From contig JAWKTZ010000007.1 in NCBI GenBank assembly GCA_041398845.1, positions 1,550,001-1,614,000 on the forward strand: a stretch of DNA of 64,000 nt, in the 5' to 3' direction. The position numbers were made by a program, and so were the translations under genes. This DNA comes from Fuerstiella sp041398845. GTDB lineage: Bacteria > Planctomycetota > Planctomycetia > Planctomycetales > Planctomycetaceae. The notes below the pieces were generated by a model that searched no databases, was not told the DNA's origin, and saw only the letters and a list, made by a program, of their open reading frames with translations. Positions 28,059 through 37,052 of the stretch are shown here, piece after piece (within the stretch, counting starts at the first letter, position 1; every line of letters starts with the position of its first letter).

Positions 28059-28424
28059 TCAGTCGTTCAAAGCCCGGCTGACGGATTCCAGCAGAACTTC
28101 CATGGCAAAAGGTTTGCGCAGATAGTCAACCACTCCCAGCATTTCCGCATAGGCCTTGTGACGGCTGCCTTCGTTGGCTGTCATCATGATCACCTTGGGA
28201 GGACTGTCCAGTTCGTTCAGAAACTCCAGCACGGGAAATCCGCCCATTCGCGGCATCATCATGTCGGTCAGAACAAGGTCCGGTTCCTTTGACGTGATGA
28301 GCTTCCGGCCATCGTTTCCGTTGGTCGCCGCAAACACTTCGTAGCCCGCCGCTTTCAGAACAGTCTGAACGGTGTTGGAAATCTCACGATCGTCTTCAAT
28401 CACCACGATTACTTTTGCAGTCAC
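28059..28424 (-). CDS. CheY-like single-domain response regulator
   Basis: 121-residue receiver domain with no output domain. The acidic pocket IEDDRE, the phospho-acceptor Asp in LVLTDMMMPRMGG, Thr in VIMMTANE and Lys in YLRKPF are all present, so it should be phosphorylatable. It is the first gene of the FHA/cyclase operon. No histidine kinase is encoded nearby, so the input comes from elsewhere. A partial family B repeat lies just upstream of its start. Confidence 0.95.
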   Translation of the reverse strand: MTAKVIVVIEDDREISNTVQTVLKAAGYEVFAATNGNDGRKLITSKEPDLVLTDMMMPRMGGFPVLEFLNELDSPPKVIMMTANEGSRHKAYAEMLGVVDYLRKPFAMEVLLESVSRALND

Positions 28425-28442
28425 GCAACACCTCAGATGGAC

Positions 28443-28612
28443 CTGAAAAAGGGGCCTGACCCAACGCCGTGGAGAGAATGAGAGTGGAAAAACGCGGCTT
28501 GCACGACTGCGTTGAGTCTGACCACAACAGCGAAACGAAATCGTTTAACCCGATGCCGCAGACGAGGCTCGTCCAGCCTGACTCAAACCTCGCCTGCGGC
28601 ATCGGGTTAAAC
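28443..28612. repeat. Composite of partial family B, partial family C and family A copy 5
   Basis: CTGAAAAAGGGGCCTGAC (family B end) is followed at 28461 by CCAACGCCGTGGAGAG (family C left end) and, at 28542-28612, by a family A hairpin with arms GATGCCGCAGACGAGG / CCTCGCCTGCGGCATC. The right end of C is not found. The composite separates glnK from the response regulator gene. Confidence 0.85.
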
Positions 28613-28660
28613 ACAATACCTCTTCTATGGACCGGGATCGCAATTCACGGCCACGGCCCA

Positions 28661-28999
28661 CTAAATCGCCGATTCGTCAGACTCCCCGGTACGGATGCGA
28701 ATCACTTTGCCCACATCCGAAACGAAGATCTTGCCATCGCCCACCTGGCCCGTGCGAGCTGTCGTGACAATGGCATCGACCACTTTGTCCTCCATGTCGT
28801 CGGTCACAACCACTTCAATCTTAACCTTTGGCATGAAGTCCACAATGTACTCCGCCCCACGATACGTTTCCTTATGGCCCTTCTGGCGACCAAATCCCCG
28901 CACTTCCGTCACCGTCATGCCGTGGACACCGGCTTCCGTAATGGCCGACTTGACGTCTTCCAGTTTGAAGTGGCGAACAATTGCTTCAATTTTCTTCAT
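28661..28999 (-). CDS. glnK: Nitrogen regulatory protein P-II
   Basis: 112-residue trimeric P-II signal protein that reports 2-oxoglutarate and ATP/ADP. The T-loop carries the uridylylation Tyr51 (ETYRGAEY). The B-loop (TARTGQVGDGKIFV) and C-loop (VIRIRTGE) are intact. It lies 24 bp downstream of amtB on the same strand, the classic partnership in which GlnK blocks AmtB when ammonium is high. I call it glnK rather than glnB because of this linkage. The order amtB-glnK is the reverse of the E. coli operon. Confidence 0.96.
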   Translation of the reverse strand: MKKIEAIVRHFKLEDVKSAITEAGVHGMTVTEVRGFGRQKGHKETYRGAEYIVDFMPKVKIEVVVTDDMEDKVVDAIVTTARTGQVGDGKIFVSDVGKVIRIRTGESDESAI

Positions 29000-29023
29000 C
29001 GTCTGAATTCCGTGATTTGAATC

Positions 29024-30487
29024 TTAATGGAAAATGTAACCTTCTTCACCGTGCTGACTGATATCCAGTCCCTGAACTTCTTCCTGCTCAGTCACTCGCA
29101 GATTCATCGTGGCGTCCAGAATCTTCAGAATCACAAACGTCCCCACGGCACTGAATCCGACGGCGGCAATCACACTGATCAACTGTGTGACAATCTGTCC
29201 CGAATTTCCGTCAATGGCACCTCGACTTTCACTTCCCGTCACCACCGATGTTGCAAACACGCCCGTCAGAATTGCTCCCAGAATTCCTCCCATTCCGTGG
29301 ACGCCAAAGGCATCCAGAGAATCGTCGTATCCCAGGCTGTTCTTCAGCTTTGTGCAGCACAGGAAGCAGAAAATACCTGCCAGCAATCCCATCAGCAACC
29401 CGCAAATCGGAGTGACCGATCCGGCTCCCGGAGTCACGCACACCAGCCCCGCGACAGCTCCGGAACAGGCTCCCAGAATACTGGCCTTGCCGTGCTTCAT
29501 CCATTCTGCCGCTGACCAGCCCAGAACACCAGCCGATGCGGCCAGATGAGTGGCAAACAGCGCGTTGACGGCTTTGCCATCGGCCAGCAGCCCGCTGCCG
29601 CCGTTGAATCCAAACCAGCCCACCCACAGCAGGCCGGTGCCAATGCAGGTGTACGTGAGGTTATGAGGCGGCATGGGCTGAGTTGGAAAGCCCTTGCGGC
29701 GACCAATCAGCAAAGCACAGACCAGTGCAGAGACTCCCGAACTGATATGCACCACCAGTCCGCCGGCAAAGTCAATCGCCTGATACTTTGCTCCGGACGT
29801 GGCTTCCGACAGCCAGCCGCCTTCGTCCCACACCCAGTGAGCGATCGGGCAATAGATGAGCAGTCCCCATACGACGCTGAACACGGCCATCGTCGTGAAC
29901 TTCATGCGTTCAGCGAATGCTCCACAGATCAACGCCGGAGTAATGATAAAGAACATCCCCTGAAACGCGACGACGATCTGGTCGCTCACACACTCTTCCA
30001 CCGTCAGGCCGCTGGCCGTGGATGGAGTGACTCCATCCAGCAGCAGATGTTCCAGATTTCCGAAGTAAGGAGCGTTGCCTCCGAAAGCAAGGCTGTAACC
30101 GATGACAGCCCACACCACGGACATCAGTCCCATCAGAAACACGCACTGCATCATGACGCTCAGGATGTTCTTCTTGCGAACCAGCCCGCCGTAAAACAGG
30201 GCCAGGCCCGGACACGTCATCATCAGCACAAATGCGATGCAGACCAGCATCCAGGCAACGTCGGCCTTGTCATAATCGGCTGCCGCAGGAGTCTCCGCAG
30301 GGGTTTGAACTTCCGCCGAGATTTCTGTGGACGACAAACTGCCAGCCGGTGTTTCGTCGACCGTTGTGTCATTGGCCGGTATTGTTAACGTCGCCGGTTC
30401 GTTACCGACGTCCTGACCAAACGCGACCGGATGCGCGCACAGGAGCGCTGCGATGAACGGCAGCGCGAATCGAATTGGGATGGACAT
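29024..30487 (-). CDS. amtB: Ammonium transporter
   Basis: Inner-membrane ammonium channel of 487 residues. A cleavable signal peptide (~residues 1-25, ending PVAFGQ) is followed by ~45 residues of Thr/Glu/Ala-rich linker and then 11 TM segments starting near DVAWMLVCIAFVLMM. The family signature is seen in DFAGGLVVHISSGVSAL (pore His) and in FGVHGMGGILGAILTG (second pore His). It is followed by glnK. Together with gltB and gltD, 5 to 13 kb away, it makes this an ammonium-assimilation neighbourhood. Confidence 0.96.
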   Translation of the reverse strand: MSIPIRFALPFIAALLCAHPVAFGQDVGNEPATLTIPANDTTVDETPAGSLSSTEISAEVQTPAETPAAADYDKADVAWMLVCIAFVLMMTCPGLALFYGGLVRKKNILSVMMQCVFLMGLMSVVWAVIGYSLAFGGNAPYFGNLEHLLLDGVTPSTASGLTVEECVSDQIVVAFQGMFFIITPALICGAFAERMKFTTMAVFSVVWGLLIYCPIAHWVWDEGGWLSEATSGAKYQAIDFAGGLVVHISSGVSALVCALLIGRRKGFPTQPMPPHNLTYTCIGTGLLWVGWFGFNGGSGLLADGKAVNALFATHLAASAGVLGWSAAEWMKHGKASILGACSGAVAGLVCVTPGAGSVTPICGLLMGLLAGIFCFLCCTKLKNSLGYDDSLDAFGVHGMGGILGAILTGVFATSVVTGSESRGAIDGNSGQIVTQLISVIAAVGFSAVGTFVILKILDATMNLRVTEQEEVQGLDISQHGEEGYIFH

Positions 30488-30513
30488 GATCTGGAGAACC
30501 TCGCCTGAATCAC

Positions 30514-30535
30514 GGGAATGATTGTCGCCATTCCC
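30514..30535. promoter_or_regulatory. Inverted repeat upstream of amtB
   Basis: GGGAATG (30514-30520) and CATTCCC (30529-30535) are separated by 8 bp, 26 bp upstream of the amtB ATG. It could be an operator or a leader hairpin. No protein is assigned. Confidence 0.35.
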
Positions 30536-30873
30536 TCAACAGCGCACACGTCCGCCCTTGATGGAGAACGCCACGCAGAGAATACAGACGCTTGTCCGGG
30601 ACCGTTGATGATTCAATCCTGTCCTGACCAACGGCCCGCCGTTCGGGACCACCGTTGAATTCGGATTTTGAGTCACTTCGGGACCTGGACAGGCGTTCTC
30701 GCCTGTTGCTCCTGCGTTTGGCTGGCGGAAATAACGGAAGCCGGGGCGATGATCAAGCGAATTCGTTGTCGAAGTCCGGTTTCCCGGATAAATCGACGAT
30801 TGACGAGGGTATCGGAATGCGGAAGATTCTATGATCTGACCCCAGGATCGATGCGTTCTGAACGAATCACCGC

Positions 30874-30962
30874 AGGCGGTCTGAATAACGGGTCTGACCC
30901 GGGGCAGCCCCGGTTTTTGAGCCGCCCGGAGAGCGTCAAGCCCCTTTTTCGGACAGCCTCTA
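30874..30962. repeat. Degenerate family B hairpin
   Basis: Recognisable end segments GGTCTGACCC and CAAGCCCCTTTTTCGGACAG plus GCCGCCCGGAGAG in the centre; several mismatches against the copy at 19327-19427. Confidence 0.75.
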
Positions 30963-31048
30963 AGGATCCGGAGTTCGAAACGGGAGACCACAACCGTATA
31001 CTGAGTTGTGCGGGTCAGGTGATTCCAGTTCGACCTGAGGAGTCGGGT

Positions 31049-33280
31049 ATGCGTGTTTTCTATGCGTCAATTTCACTGCTGCTGGCCGCCATCGCGATCT
31101 GTTCCGAACAGACGGTGGCTCAGGATGAATCTCCGGCCGAGGCCAGAAATCGGTTTGGTCAGTTCCTGACGCTCAGCAGCCCGATATCTGATTCTCAGGT
31201 GGCTCAGGTCAGCAACATGGCGCTGGAACTGCAGGCCCGAGCGGTCCGTGAAGACCGCGAGGCTGTGCTGATTCTTGAAATTCCCGCCGGGTCCAGCCGA
31301 TTCGGCCAGGTGAGCGATCTGGCTCGCCGTCTCACATCTGCCGACGTGTCTCGCGTTCGCACCGTCGCATGGCTGCCGAAAACCGTCGAAGGTTATCACG
31401 CCGTGATTGCTCTGGCATGTCACGATATCGTGATGGATCCCGACGCGTCGATTGGCGACATCGGTCGCGGTGCCGCGCTGCCGAAAGAGGAACAGGAATT
31501 CATTCTGAGTATCGTGAATCGCCGGCGCAACAGTCGACTTTCTCAGGGAGTTGTGCAGGCCATGATGGATCCTTCCGTGGAACTGCTGCGAGTCCAGATG
31601 GAAGGCGCTGCGGGACTGGAAGAACAGCGTTTTCTGACGCCTGCGGAACTGAAGTCGCTCCGAGATCAGGACACCGTGATTTCTCAGACAGAAGTCATTA
31701 AAAACGTCGGTGCTGTCGGTTCGTTCAATGCCTCAGACGCTCAGCGATCCGGCTTCCTTGTCGCGCGGACTGTTGCCAGTCGCCGCGATGTGGCGGTGCT
31801 GTACGATCTTCCCACGGAATCGCTGCGTGAACCCTCAGCCCGCAACAAAACAGTGACAGCGCGGCTGATTGCCATTCACGAAGTCATCACACCGTTGACC
31901 GAAGAATTCATCCTGCGTCAGATCCGAACATCGGTTGCGGAAGGTGCGGACCTGCTGATTTTTGATATCGATTCGCCCGGAGGGTATCTCGATTCCAGCG
32001 TCAATATTGCCAACACCATTGCCGAACTGGACCCGGCCAAGGTCACGACTGTGGCGTGGATCAGTGAACGAGCGTTAAGCGGAGCAGCCGTGATTTCACT
32101 GGGAACAGACCGGATCATCATGGCTCCGGACGCCCACCTTGGTGATGCCGGCGTAATTCGTGAAACCGAAGAAGGCGGCGCATTCGAACGCGTTCCGGAA
32201 AAGCTCTGGAGCGACTTTCTGGTGACTCTGCAGAACCTTGCCGAACGCAAACATCGCCCCGCCGCGCTGCTGCAGGCCATGGTCGACAAGAACCTGACCG
32301 TGTATCAGGTCACCAATGTGGAATCCGGTCGAGTTACCTATATGAGCGACTATGAAATCGAGGCGTCCAGTGAAGAATGGGTGAAAGGACCGGTCGTCGC
32401 CGAATCGCGCGAGGACGTTCTGCTGACAGTGAACGGCAAGCGCGCTCATGACCTGGGCCTGGCCGATAAGCCCTGCGACAATTTCGACGAACTGCGTCTG
32501 CGACTGGGCATTCCCGAAGACAATCCTCTGCAGCCCGTGGCACGGACGTGGGTCGATACGTTTGTCTTCATCCTGAATACTCAGATTGCCGGATTCGGCC
32601 TCATCACGCTGGCCATTCTGTGCATGTACATCGAACTGCATCTGCCGTCCGGATTCTTCGGCATCATCGCCGCCGTGCTGTTCGCACTGTTTTTCTGGAG
32701 TCGATATCTGGGAGGAACGTCGGGATCACTGGAACTGATTCTGTTCATGCTGGGAATGGTGCTGCTGGCGATGGAAATCTTTGTTATCCCCGGATTCGGC
32801 GTGTTTGGGGTGTCCGGACTGCTGCTGATGACCGGGGCGCTGGTCATGGCCAGCCATACCTTTGCCGGAATGACGGCGGGCGAACGATTTCAGGAATCCA
32901 TGAGCAGTCTTGGAAGTCTGGCCGGGGCTCTGGTCACGGTTCTTGTTGTCGCCATCGCATTGAATCGTTTTCTACCGTCCATTCCGTTTGTCAACGGTCT
33001 GATTCTCACGCCGCCCGGTTACGCTCCCGGAGACGAAAACGCACCGCACCTCAACCCGTCCATCTTTGCCAGCGAACAGTCGCAGGGACCGGTGAGCGTC
33101 GGAGACATCGGCGTGACCGCGTCAACTCTGCGACCAGCCGGCAAAGCCAGTTTTGAAGACCACTTTGTGGATGTTGTCAGTGACGGAGGTTACATCGACC
33201 ACGGCGTGCCGGTGGAAATTGTTCGCATTGCCGGCAAACGAATCATTGTTCGATCGATTGACGAATCCGAGTCGGCGTAG
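31049..33280 (+). CDS. Long NfeD-family membrane serine protease (ClpP class)
   Basis: 743 residues from the ATG at 31049, which has a strong GAGGAG eight bases upstream; the longer frame upstream runs through repeats. A signal peptide covers residues 1-25. Two ClpP-like units follow: residues ~72-130 and ~303-380. The second has the nucleophile Ser344 in ERALSGAAVISL; the first aligns with Gly115 in that position (EGYHAVIAL). A TM bundle spans ~505-647 and an NfeD OB-like domain closes the protein (~680-743). NfeD proteases are linked to stomatins and membrane quality control. No stomatin gene is adjacent. The stop codon touches a family B repeat. Confidence 0.9.
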   Translation: MRVFYASISLLLAAIAICSEQTVAQDESPAEARNRFGQFLTLSSPISDSQVAQVSNMALELQARAVREDREAVLILEIPAGSSRFGQVSDLARRLTSADVSRVRTVAWLPKTVEGYHAVIALACHDIVMDPDASIGDIGRGAALPKEEQEFILSIVNRRRNSRLSQGVVQAMMDPSVELLRVQMEGAAGLEEQRFLTPAELKSLRDQDTVISQTEVIKNVGAVGSFNASDAQRSGFLVARTVASRRDVAVLYDLPTESLREPSARNKTVTARLIAIHEVITPLTEEFILRQIRTSVAEGADLLIFDIDSPGGYLDSSVNIANTIAELDPAKVTTVAWISERALSGAAVISLGTDRIIMAPDAHLGDAGVIRETEEGGAFERVPEKLWSDFLVTLQNLAERKHRPAALLQAMVDKNLTVYQVTNVESGRVTYMSDYEIEASSEEWVKGPVVAESREDVLLTVNGKRAHDLGLADKPCDNFDELRLRLGIPEDNPLQPVARTWVDTFVFILNTQIAGFGLITLAILCMYIELHLPSGFFGIIAAVLFALFFWSRYLGGTSGSLELILFMLGMVLLAMEIFVIPGFGVFGVSGLLLMTGALVMASHTFAGMTAGERFQESMSSLGSLAGALVTVLVVAIALNRFLPSIPFVNGLILTPPGYAPGDENAPHLNPSIFASEQSQGPVSVGDIGVTASTLRPAGKASFEDHFVDVVSDGGYIDHGVPVEIVRIAGKRIIVRSIDESESA

Positions 33281-33517
33281 AGGCTATCTGGAAAAGGGGT
33301 CTGCCCAACGCCGTGAAGAGTTTTCCGGCAGGAAAACACAGTTCGTTTAACCCGACCCGGAGGGGAGGTTCTCCCGCTCGACAGAATCGCCTCCCCTCCG
33401 GGTCGGGTTAAACGAAGAAGAAAACTTTTCACGGCGTTGGAGTCTGCCCCTCTTCGGGCAGCCGTATTGACTGACATTTTGCCGCCCTCCAAAGGGTCAG
33501 CCCCCTTTTTCAGATTC
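33279..33517. repeat. Family B hairpin split by a family C/A insertion
   Basis: Left B half AGAGGCTATCTGGAAAAGGGG at its 33279 end; right B half resumes at 33448 and ends CCCCCTTTTTCAGAT near 33515. Between them lies a ~137-bp insertion (33305-33441) flanked by GTCTGC duplicates. The B copy is in the orientation opposite to the one at 19327. Confidence 0.88.
33305..33441. mobile_element. MITE-like element (family C) carrying hairpin A copy 6
   Basis: Ends CCAACGCCGTGAAGAG (33305-33320) and CTTTTCACGGCGTTGG (33425-33440), 6-bp flanking repeat GTCTGC (33299-33304 and 33442-33447). Inside, 33344-33414, is a family A hairpin with perfect 25-bp arms containing ACCCGGAGGGGAGG. No coding capacity. 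Confidence 0.85.
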
Positions 33518-33545
33518 GCGGAACAGATCAGGACGGCCCGCGCGG

Positions 33546-34205
33546 TCATTTTGCCGACAACAGTGTCGACGTGGAAAACGAACGCTCAGGACCGAGCCGC
33601 AGTGTGGCCGCCACAAGGATCTGGCCGTCTGACGCGATCTTCTGAATGTCGGCCGCAGGAATCGGCAACTGCACGTGGAACCCGGACGACACCAGGCCGC
33701 GAGTCCACAGCCGGCGGCTGTCGGTGATTGAATACGACCGGCTGGCCAGTTCCACCGTCTGACCGTTGTCCTGAACGGCAGACACGTGGACTTCAAGATC
33801 GCCCGCCACTTTGACCAGCTCGCTGTCCTCATCAAGAGGCTGCAGCACCACGTTCATTTCTCGTTCGGCATCATCGACCGCCGGAGTCAGCCCCGACGTG
33901 AGTTCATGGATTCTGAGCGATGTGACGCTGCCCCACGCCACCTGAACTTCCGCAGCGGCTGACACGACTGTGGTCTGACCGGCTTCAGAAAAGACACTCG
34001 CTGGTCGCTCTCCCCGGTTCTGACGCAGGGCCTGCAGTTCCTGATCCTGATCGGCGAGCAGTTGTTCGGTCTCGGTCACTTTGCTCCGCAGCCGACGCAG
34101 ATCCGCTTCCTGAGCACGCAACTGATTCTCCACCGCCACGTGTTGAGCATCGGAGCGGCAGCCTGCCGTTATCATCACCATCAGCAGAACAGGAATTCCC
34201 TTCAT
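33546..34205 (-). CDS. Lipoprotein with N-terminal coiled coil
   Basis: 219 residues from the ATG at 34205, chosen because it yields a lipoprotein signal (MKGIPVLLMVMITAGC, lipobox ITAGC); the open frame upstream is 57 codons longer without one. A heptad-like coiled coil follows (residues ~25-60: LRAQEADLRRLRSKVTE, then LLADQDQELQALRQN). The C-terminal ~140 residues are beta-rich and resemble no domain I know (VEVHVSAVQDNGQTVE-like strands). Likely anchored to a membrane. It diverges from uvrB, and a nested repeat lies at its 3' end. Function unknown. Confidence 0.75.
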   Translation of the reverse strand: MKGIPVLLMVMITAGCRSDAQHVAVENQLRAQEADLRRLRSKVTETEQLLADQDQELQALRQNRGERPASVFSEAGQTTVVSAAAEVQVAWGSVTSLRIHELTSGLTPAVDDAEREMNVVLQPLDEDSELVKVAGDLEVHVSAVQDNGQTVELASRSYSITDSRRLWTRGLVSSGFHVQLPIPAADIQKIASDGQILVAATLRLGPERSFSTSTLLSAK

Positions 34206-34537
34206 CACGCGGCGCGCAGAACCATTGCCAGGATGTCCACTGGTGAAATCCCGGGTGAAGAGTCGTGAGAGCGGTCTCAACAGGGTTTTCGAAAAAACGT
34301 ATCGCACGTTCCGGACCATACCGGAACCGCCAAATCGCGCAAACAGCACTTTGCATCGAACCACTCTGACCGGCACGACATCACGCAGATTCTGCCGATC
34401 AAAAGCAGCCTGTCAGGCAAACCGCCAGCTCATCGCCGCAATTTCGACGGCAACTCGCCATTGGCCCTCAGAGTGATAGAATCCGTGCGGAGTGATGACT
34501 GACGACTGATGACTAACGACTGAAAACTCTTCCTGAT

Positions 34538-36607
34538 ATGCCCACAACTGTCAACAATTCGTTTCAGCTTGCCAGTGAGTTTGCTCCGGCCGGTGATCAG
34601 CCGAAAGCGATCGAGTCTCTGGTGCGCGGGATTCATGAGGGCAAGAAGGCTCAGGTTCTGCTGGGAGTCACCGGGTCGGGCAAGACGTTCACGATGGCAA
34701 ACGTCATTCAGGCCGTTCAGAAGCCGACGCTGGTGCTGTCGCACAACAAGACGCTGGCCGCCCAGTTGTATTCGGAGTTCCGCGAGTTCTTTCCGAACAA
34801 CGCGGTGACGTACTTCGTCAGCTACTACGACTACTATCAGCCCGAAGCGTATATTCCTCAGCGTGACATCTATATCGAAAAAGATGCTTCGATCAACGAA
34901 GAGATCGATCGTCTGCGTCTGCTGGCGACCAGTGCTCTGGTCAGTCGCAGTGACACCATTGTGGTGTCCACCGTCAGTTGCATTTATGGTCTGGGGTCAC
35001 CCAAAGATTATCTGGAGATGATGATTCCGCTGCACGTCGGTCAGCAGATTGATCGCGATGCCTTGCTGCTGAGGCTGATCGACATTCAGTACAACCGCAA
35101 CGACTACGATCCGGATCGCGGCAAGTTTCGAGTTCGCGGAGACGTTATCGAATGCTGGCCGGCGTATGAAGAATTTGCCTATCGCATCGAACTGTGGGGC
35201 GACGAAATTGAGAAGCTGTGCATCATCGATCCGGTCAGCGGAAAGGAATCAAAATCTCTGCAGGACATCTATATCTACCCGGCCAAACACTTTGTGCTGC
35301 CTCAGAGCCGCATCGAAGGGGCTCTGGATGAGATTCGGGAAGAACTGGATGCACAACTGGAGCTGTTTCGCAAAGAAGGAAAACTGCTGGAAGCACAGCG
35401 GCTGGCCGCGCGCACGCGTTACGACATGGAACTGATGAAGGAAACCGGCTTCTGTCCCGGAATCGAAAACTACAGTCGAGCTCTGGCCGGTCGCAAACCG
35501 GGCGAACCACCGTACACGCTGTATGACTTCTTTCCCGAAGACTTCCTGATGATCGTGGACGAGTCTCATGTGACAATTCCTCAGATTCGAGCCATGTATG
35601 CCGGCGATGCCGCTCGCAAGTCAACTCTGGTGGAACACGGCTTCCGAATTCCCATGGCCAAAGACAATCGTCCGCTGACCTTTGACGAATGGAATCAGAA
35701 ACAGAAGAGCCTGATTCTGGTTTCGGCCACTCCGGCGGACTGGGAACTGCAGCAGACGGAAGGCGAAGTCGTGGAACAGGTTATTCGTCCCACGGGACTG
35801 GTCGACCCGGCCATTCGAATCGAACCGGCTCGCGGCCAGGTGCCTCACCTGTTGAACGCCATTCGCCAGCGCACCGCAAGCGGCGAACGCACTCTGGTCA
35901 CCACGCTCACCAAGAAACTGGCCGAAGATCTCACCGGTTACATGAAGGAAGAAGGCATTCGCTGTGAGTGGCTGCATTCCGAACTGGACGCCATCGAACG
36001 AGTGGAAGTTCTGCGGGAACTGCGCGAAGGCGTTCACGACGCAGTGATTGGCGTCAACCTGCTGCGTGAAGGTCTGGACCTGCCGGAAGTCAGTCTGGTG
36101 GCGATCCTCGACGCCGACAAGGAAGGCTTTCTGCGCAGCGAAACCAGTCTGATTCAGACGATCGGCCGGTCAGCTCGAAACGTCAATGCCGAAGTGATTC
36201 TGTATGCCGACACCGTGACCAACAGTATGCAGAAGGCAATTGACGAAACCGAACGTCGCCGCCGACTGCAGACTGCGTACAACGAAAAACATGGTATTAC
36301 ACCGGAAACCATTCGCAAGGCCATTCGGCGCGGCATCGAAGAAGAAATCGCCGCCCGAAAAGTCGAACGGGAAGCCGTCGGCATTGCCTCGGAAGAACAG
36401 TTTGTCACGGAAGAATTCATTCGCGAACTGGAAACGGAAATGCTGCAGGCCGCCGAACAGCTCGATTTTGAACGAGCCGCTCAGTTGCGGGACCGGGTTC
36501 ACGATCTGAAAAAGAAGCTGGGCCAGCCAGTGCCGGAAGACAAAGGCAGCAAGGCTCCGGGATTCGCCAGAAAAGGCCGTCGAGGAAACAAAGGAAAACG
36601 AAAGTAA
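34538..36607 (+). CDS. uvrB: UvrABC excinuclease subunit B
   Basis: Damage-recognition helicase of nucleotide excision repair, 689 residues, the standard length. Walker A is GVTGSGKT at residues 43-50. The beta-hairpin that grips DNA is seen in YFVSYYDYYQPEAYIP. DESHVTIPQ marks the helicase motif II, and QTIGRSARN motif VI. The C-terminal UVR motif that binds UvrC is intact (ELETEMLQAAEQLDFERAAQ). A short basic tail rich in Gly/Lys/Arg follows. It is monocistronic and convergent with the DUF952 gene. Confidence 0.98.
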   Translation: MPTTVNNSFQLASEFAPAGDQPKAIESLVRGIHEGKKAQVLLGVTGSGKTFTMANVIQAVQKPTLVLSHNKTLAAQLYSEFREFFPNNAVTYFVSYYDYYQPEAYIPQRDIYIEKDASINEEIDRLRLLATSALVSRSDTIVVSTVSCIYGLGSPKDYLEMMIPLHVGQQIDRDALLLRLIDIQYNRNDYDPDRGKFRVRGDVIECWPAYEEFAYRIELWGDEIEKLCIIDPVSGKESKSLQDIYIYPAKHFVLPQSRIEGALDEIREELDAQLELFRKEGKLLEAQRLAARTRYDMELMKETGFCPGIENYSRALAGRKPGEPPYTLYDFFPEDFLMIVDESHVTIPQIRAMYAGDAARKSTLVEHGFRIPMAKDNRPLTFDEWNQKQKSLILVSATPADWELQQTEGEVVEQVIRPTGLVDPAIRIEPARGQVPHLLNAIRQRTASGERTLVTTLTKKLAEDLTGYMKEEGIRCEWLHSELDAIERVEVLRELREGVHDAVIGVNLLREGLDLPEVSLVAILDADKEGFLRSETSLIQTIGRSARNVNAEVILYADTVTNSMQKAIDETERRRRLQTAYNEKHGITPETIRKAIRRGIEEEIAARKVEREAVGIASEEQFVTEEFIRELETEMLQAAEQLDFERAAQLRDRVHDLKKKLGQPVPEDKGSKAPGFARKGRRGNKGKRK

Positions 36608-36672
36608 GCTTCGCCCGTTGCGCAAACGTCGCGGTCCTGCCGGACAACGCCGACAATGGGGCAGACCAGACT

Positions 36673-37014
36673 TCAGACCGGCACAGAATCCGGAAACTGG
36701 TGGACACCATCTTCTCCAAGAGGAAGTTGCACCGCACTGGTCACGCAGGCGACGTTCAGAGTGTCGTACAGATGAGGAAACCGATTTCCGCCGCGGGACA
36801 CTTCCCATTTCAGGTTTTCGCCCAGCACGCGTTCGTCGACGGCCACCAACACCAGATCCGTCTGTCCGGAAAAATGTCTGGCGGCAGTTTCGCGAACCTG
36901 ATGAGCGGCGGAGAAGTGAATGTAGCCGTCCTTCAGGTCAATCGCCGCTCCATGAGACGTTCCGGCGGCCACGGCCTGCTGCCACTGGTCACGAGTACAG
37001 ATTTTATAAATCAC
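36673..37014 (-). CDS. DUF952 family protein
   Basis: 113-residue soluble protein. The DUF952 hallmark DGYIHFSAAHQVRETAARHF is present at residues ~29-48, preceded by MIYKICTRDQWQ and followed by RFPHLYDTLNVACV, which is the family's usual C-terminal motif. The function is not established. It lies 38 bp downstream of hisS on the same strand and may be the last gene of that run. Confidence 0.9.
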   Translation of the reverse strand: MIYKICTRDQWQQAVAAGTSHGAAIDLKDGYIHFSAAHQVRETAARHFSGQTDLVLVAVDERVLGENLKWEVSRGGNRFPHLYDTLNVACVTSAVQLPLGEDGVHQFPDSVPV

Positions 37015-37052
37015 GGCGCTGGTCCCGGATGCTCAGTGCGGAAGTTGGCGAT

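Larger units (their letters stand above)
30488..31048. other. Divergent intergenic region between amtB and the NfeD gene
   Basis: 561 bp holding both promoters. An inverted repeat GGGAATG-N8-CATTCCC lies at 30514-30535, close to amtB. A degenerate family B hairpin lies at 30874-30962. The open frames seen across it look like chance readings. Confidence 0.6.

Noticed and set aside
30536..30991. 151-codon minus-strand open frame upstream of amtB
   Set aside because: It crosses a degenerate repeat and has Arg/Ser/Pro-rich composition without a domain.
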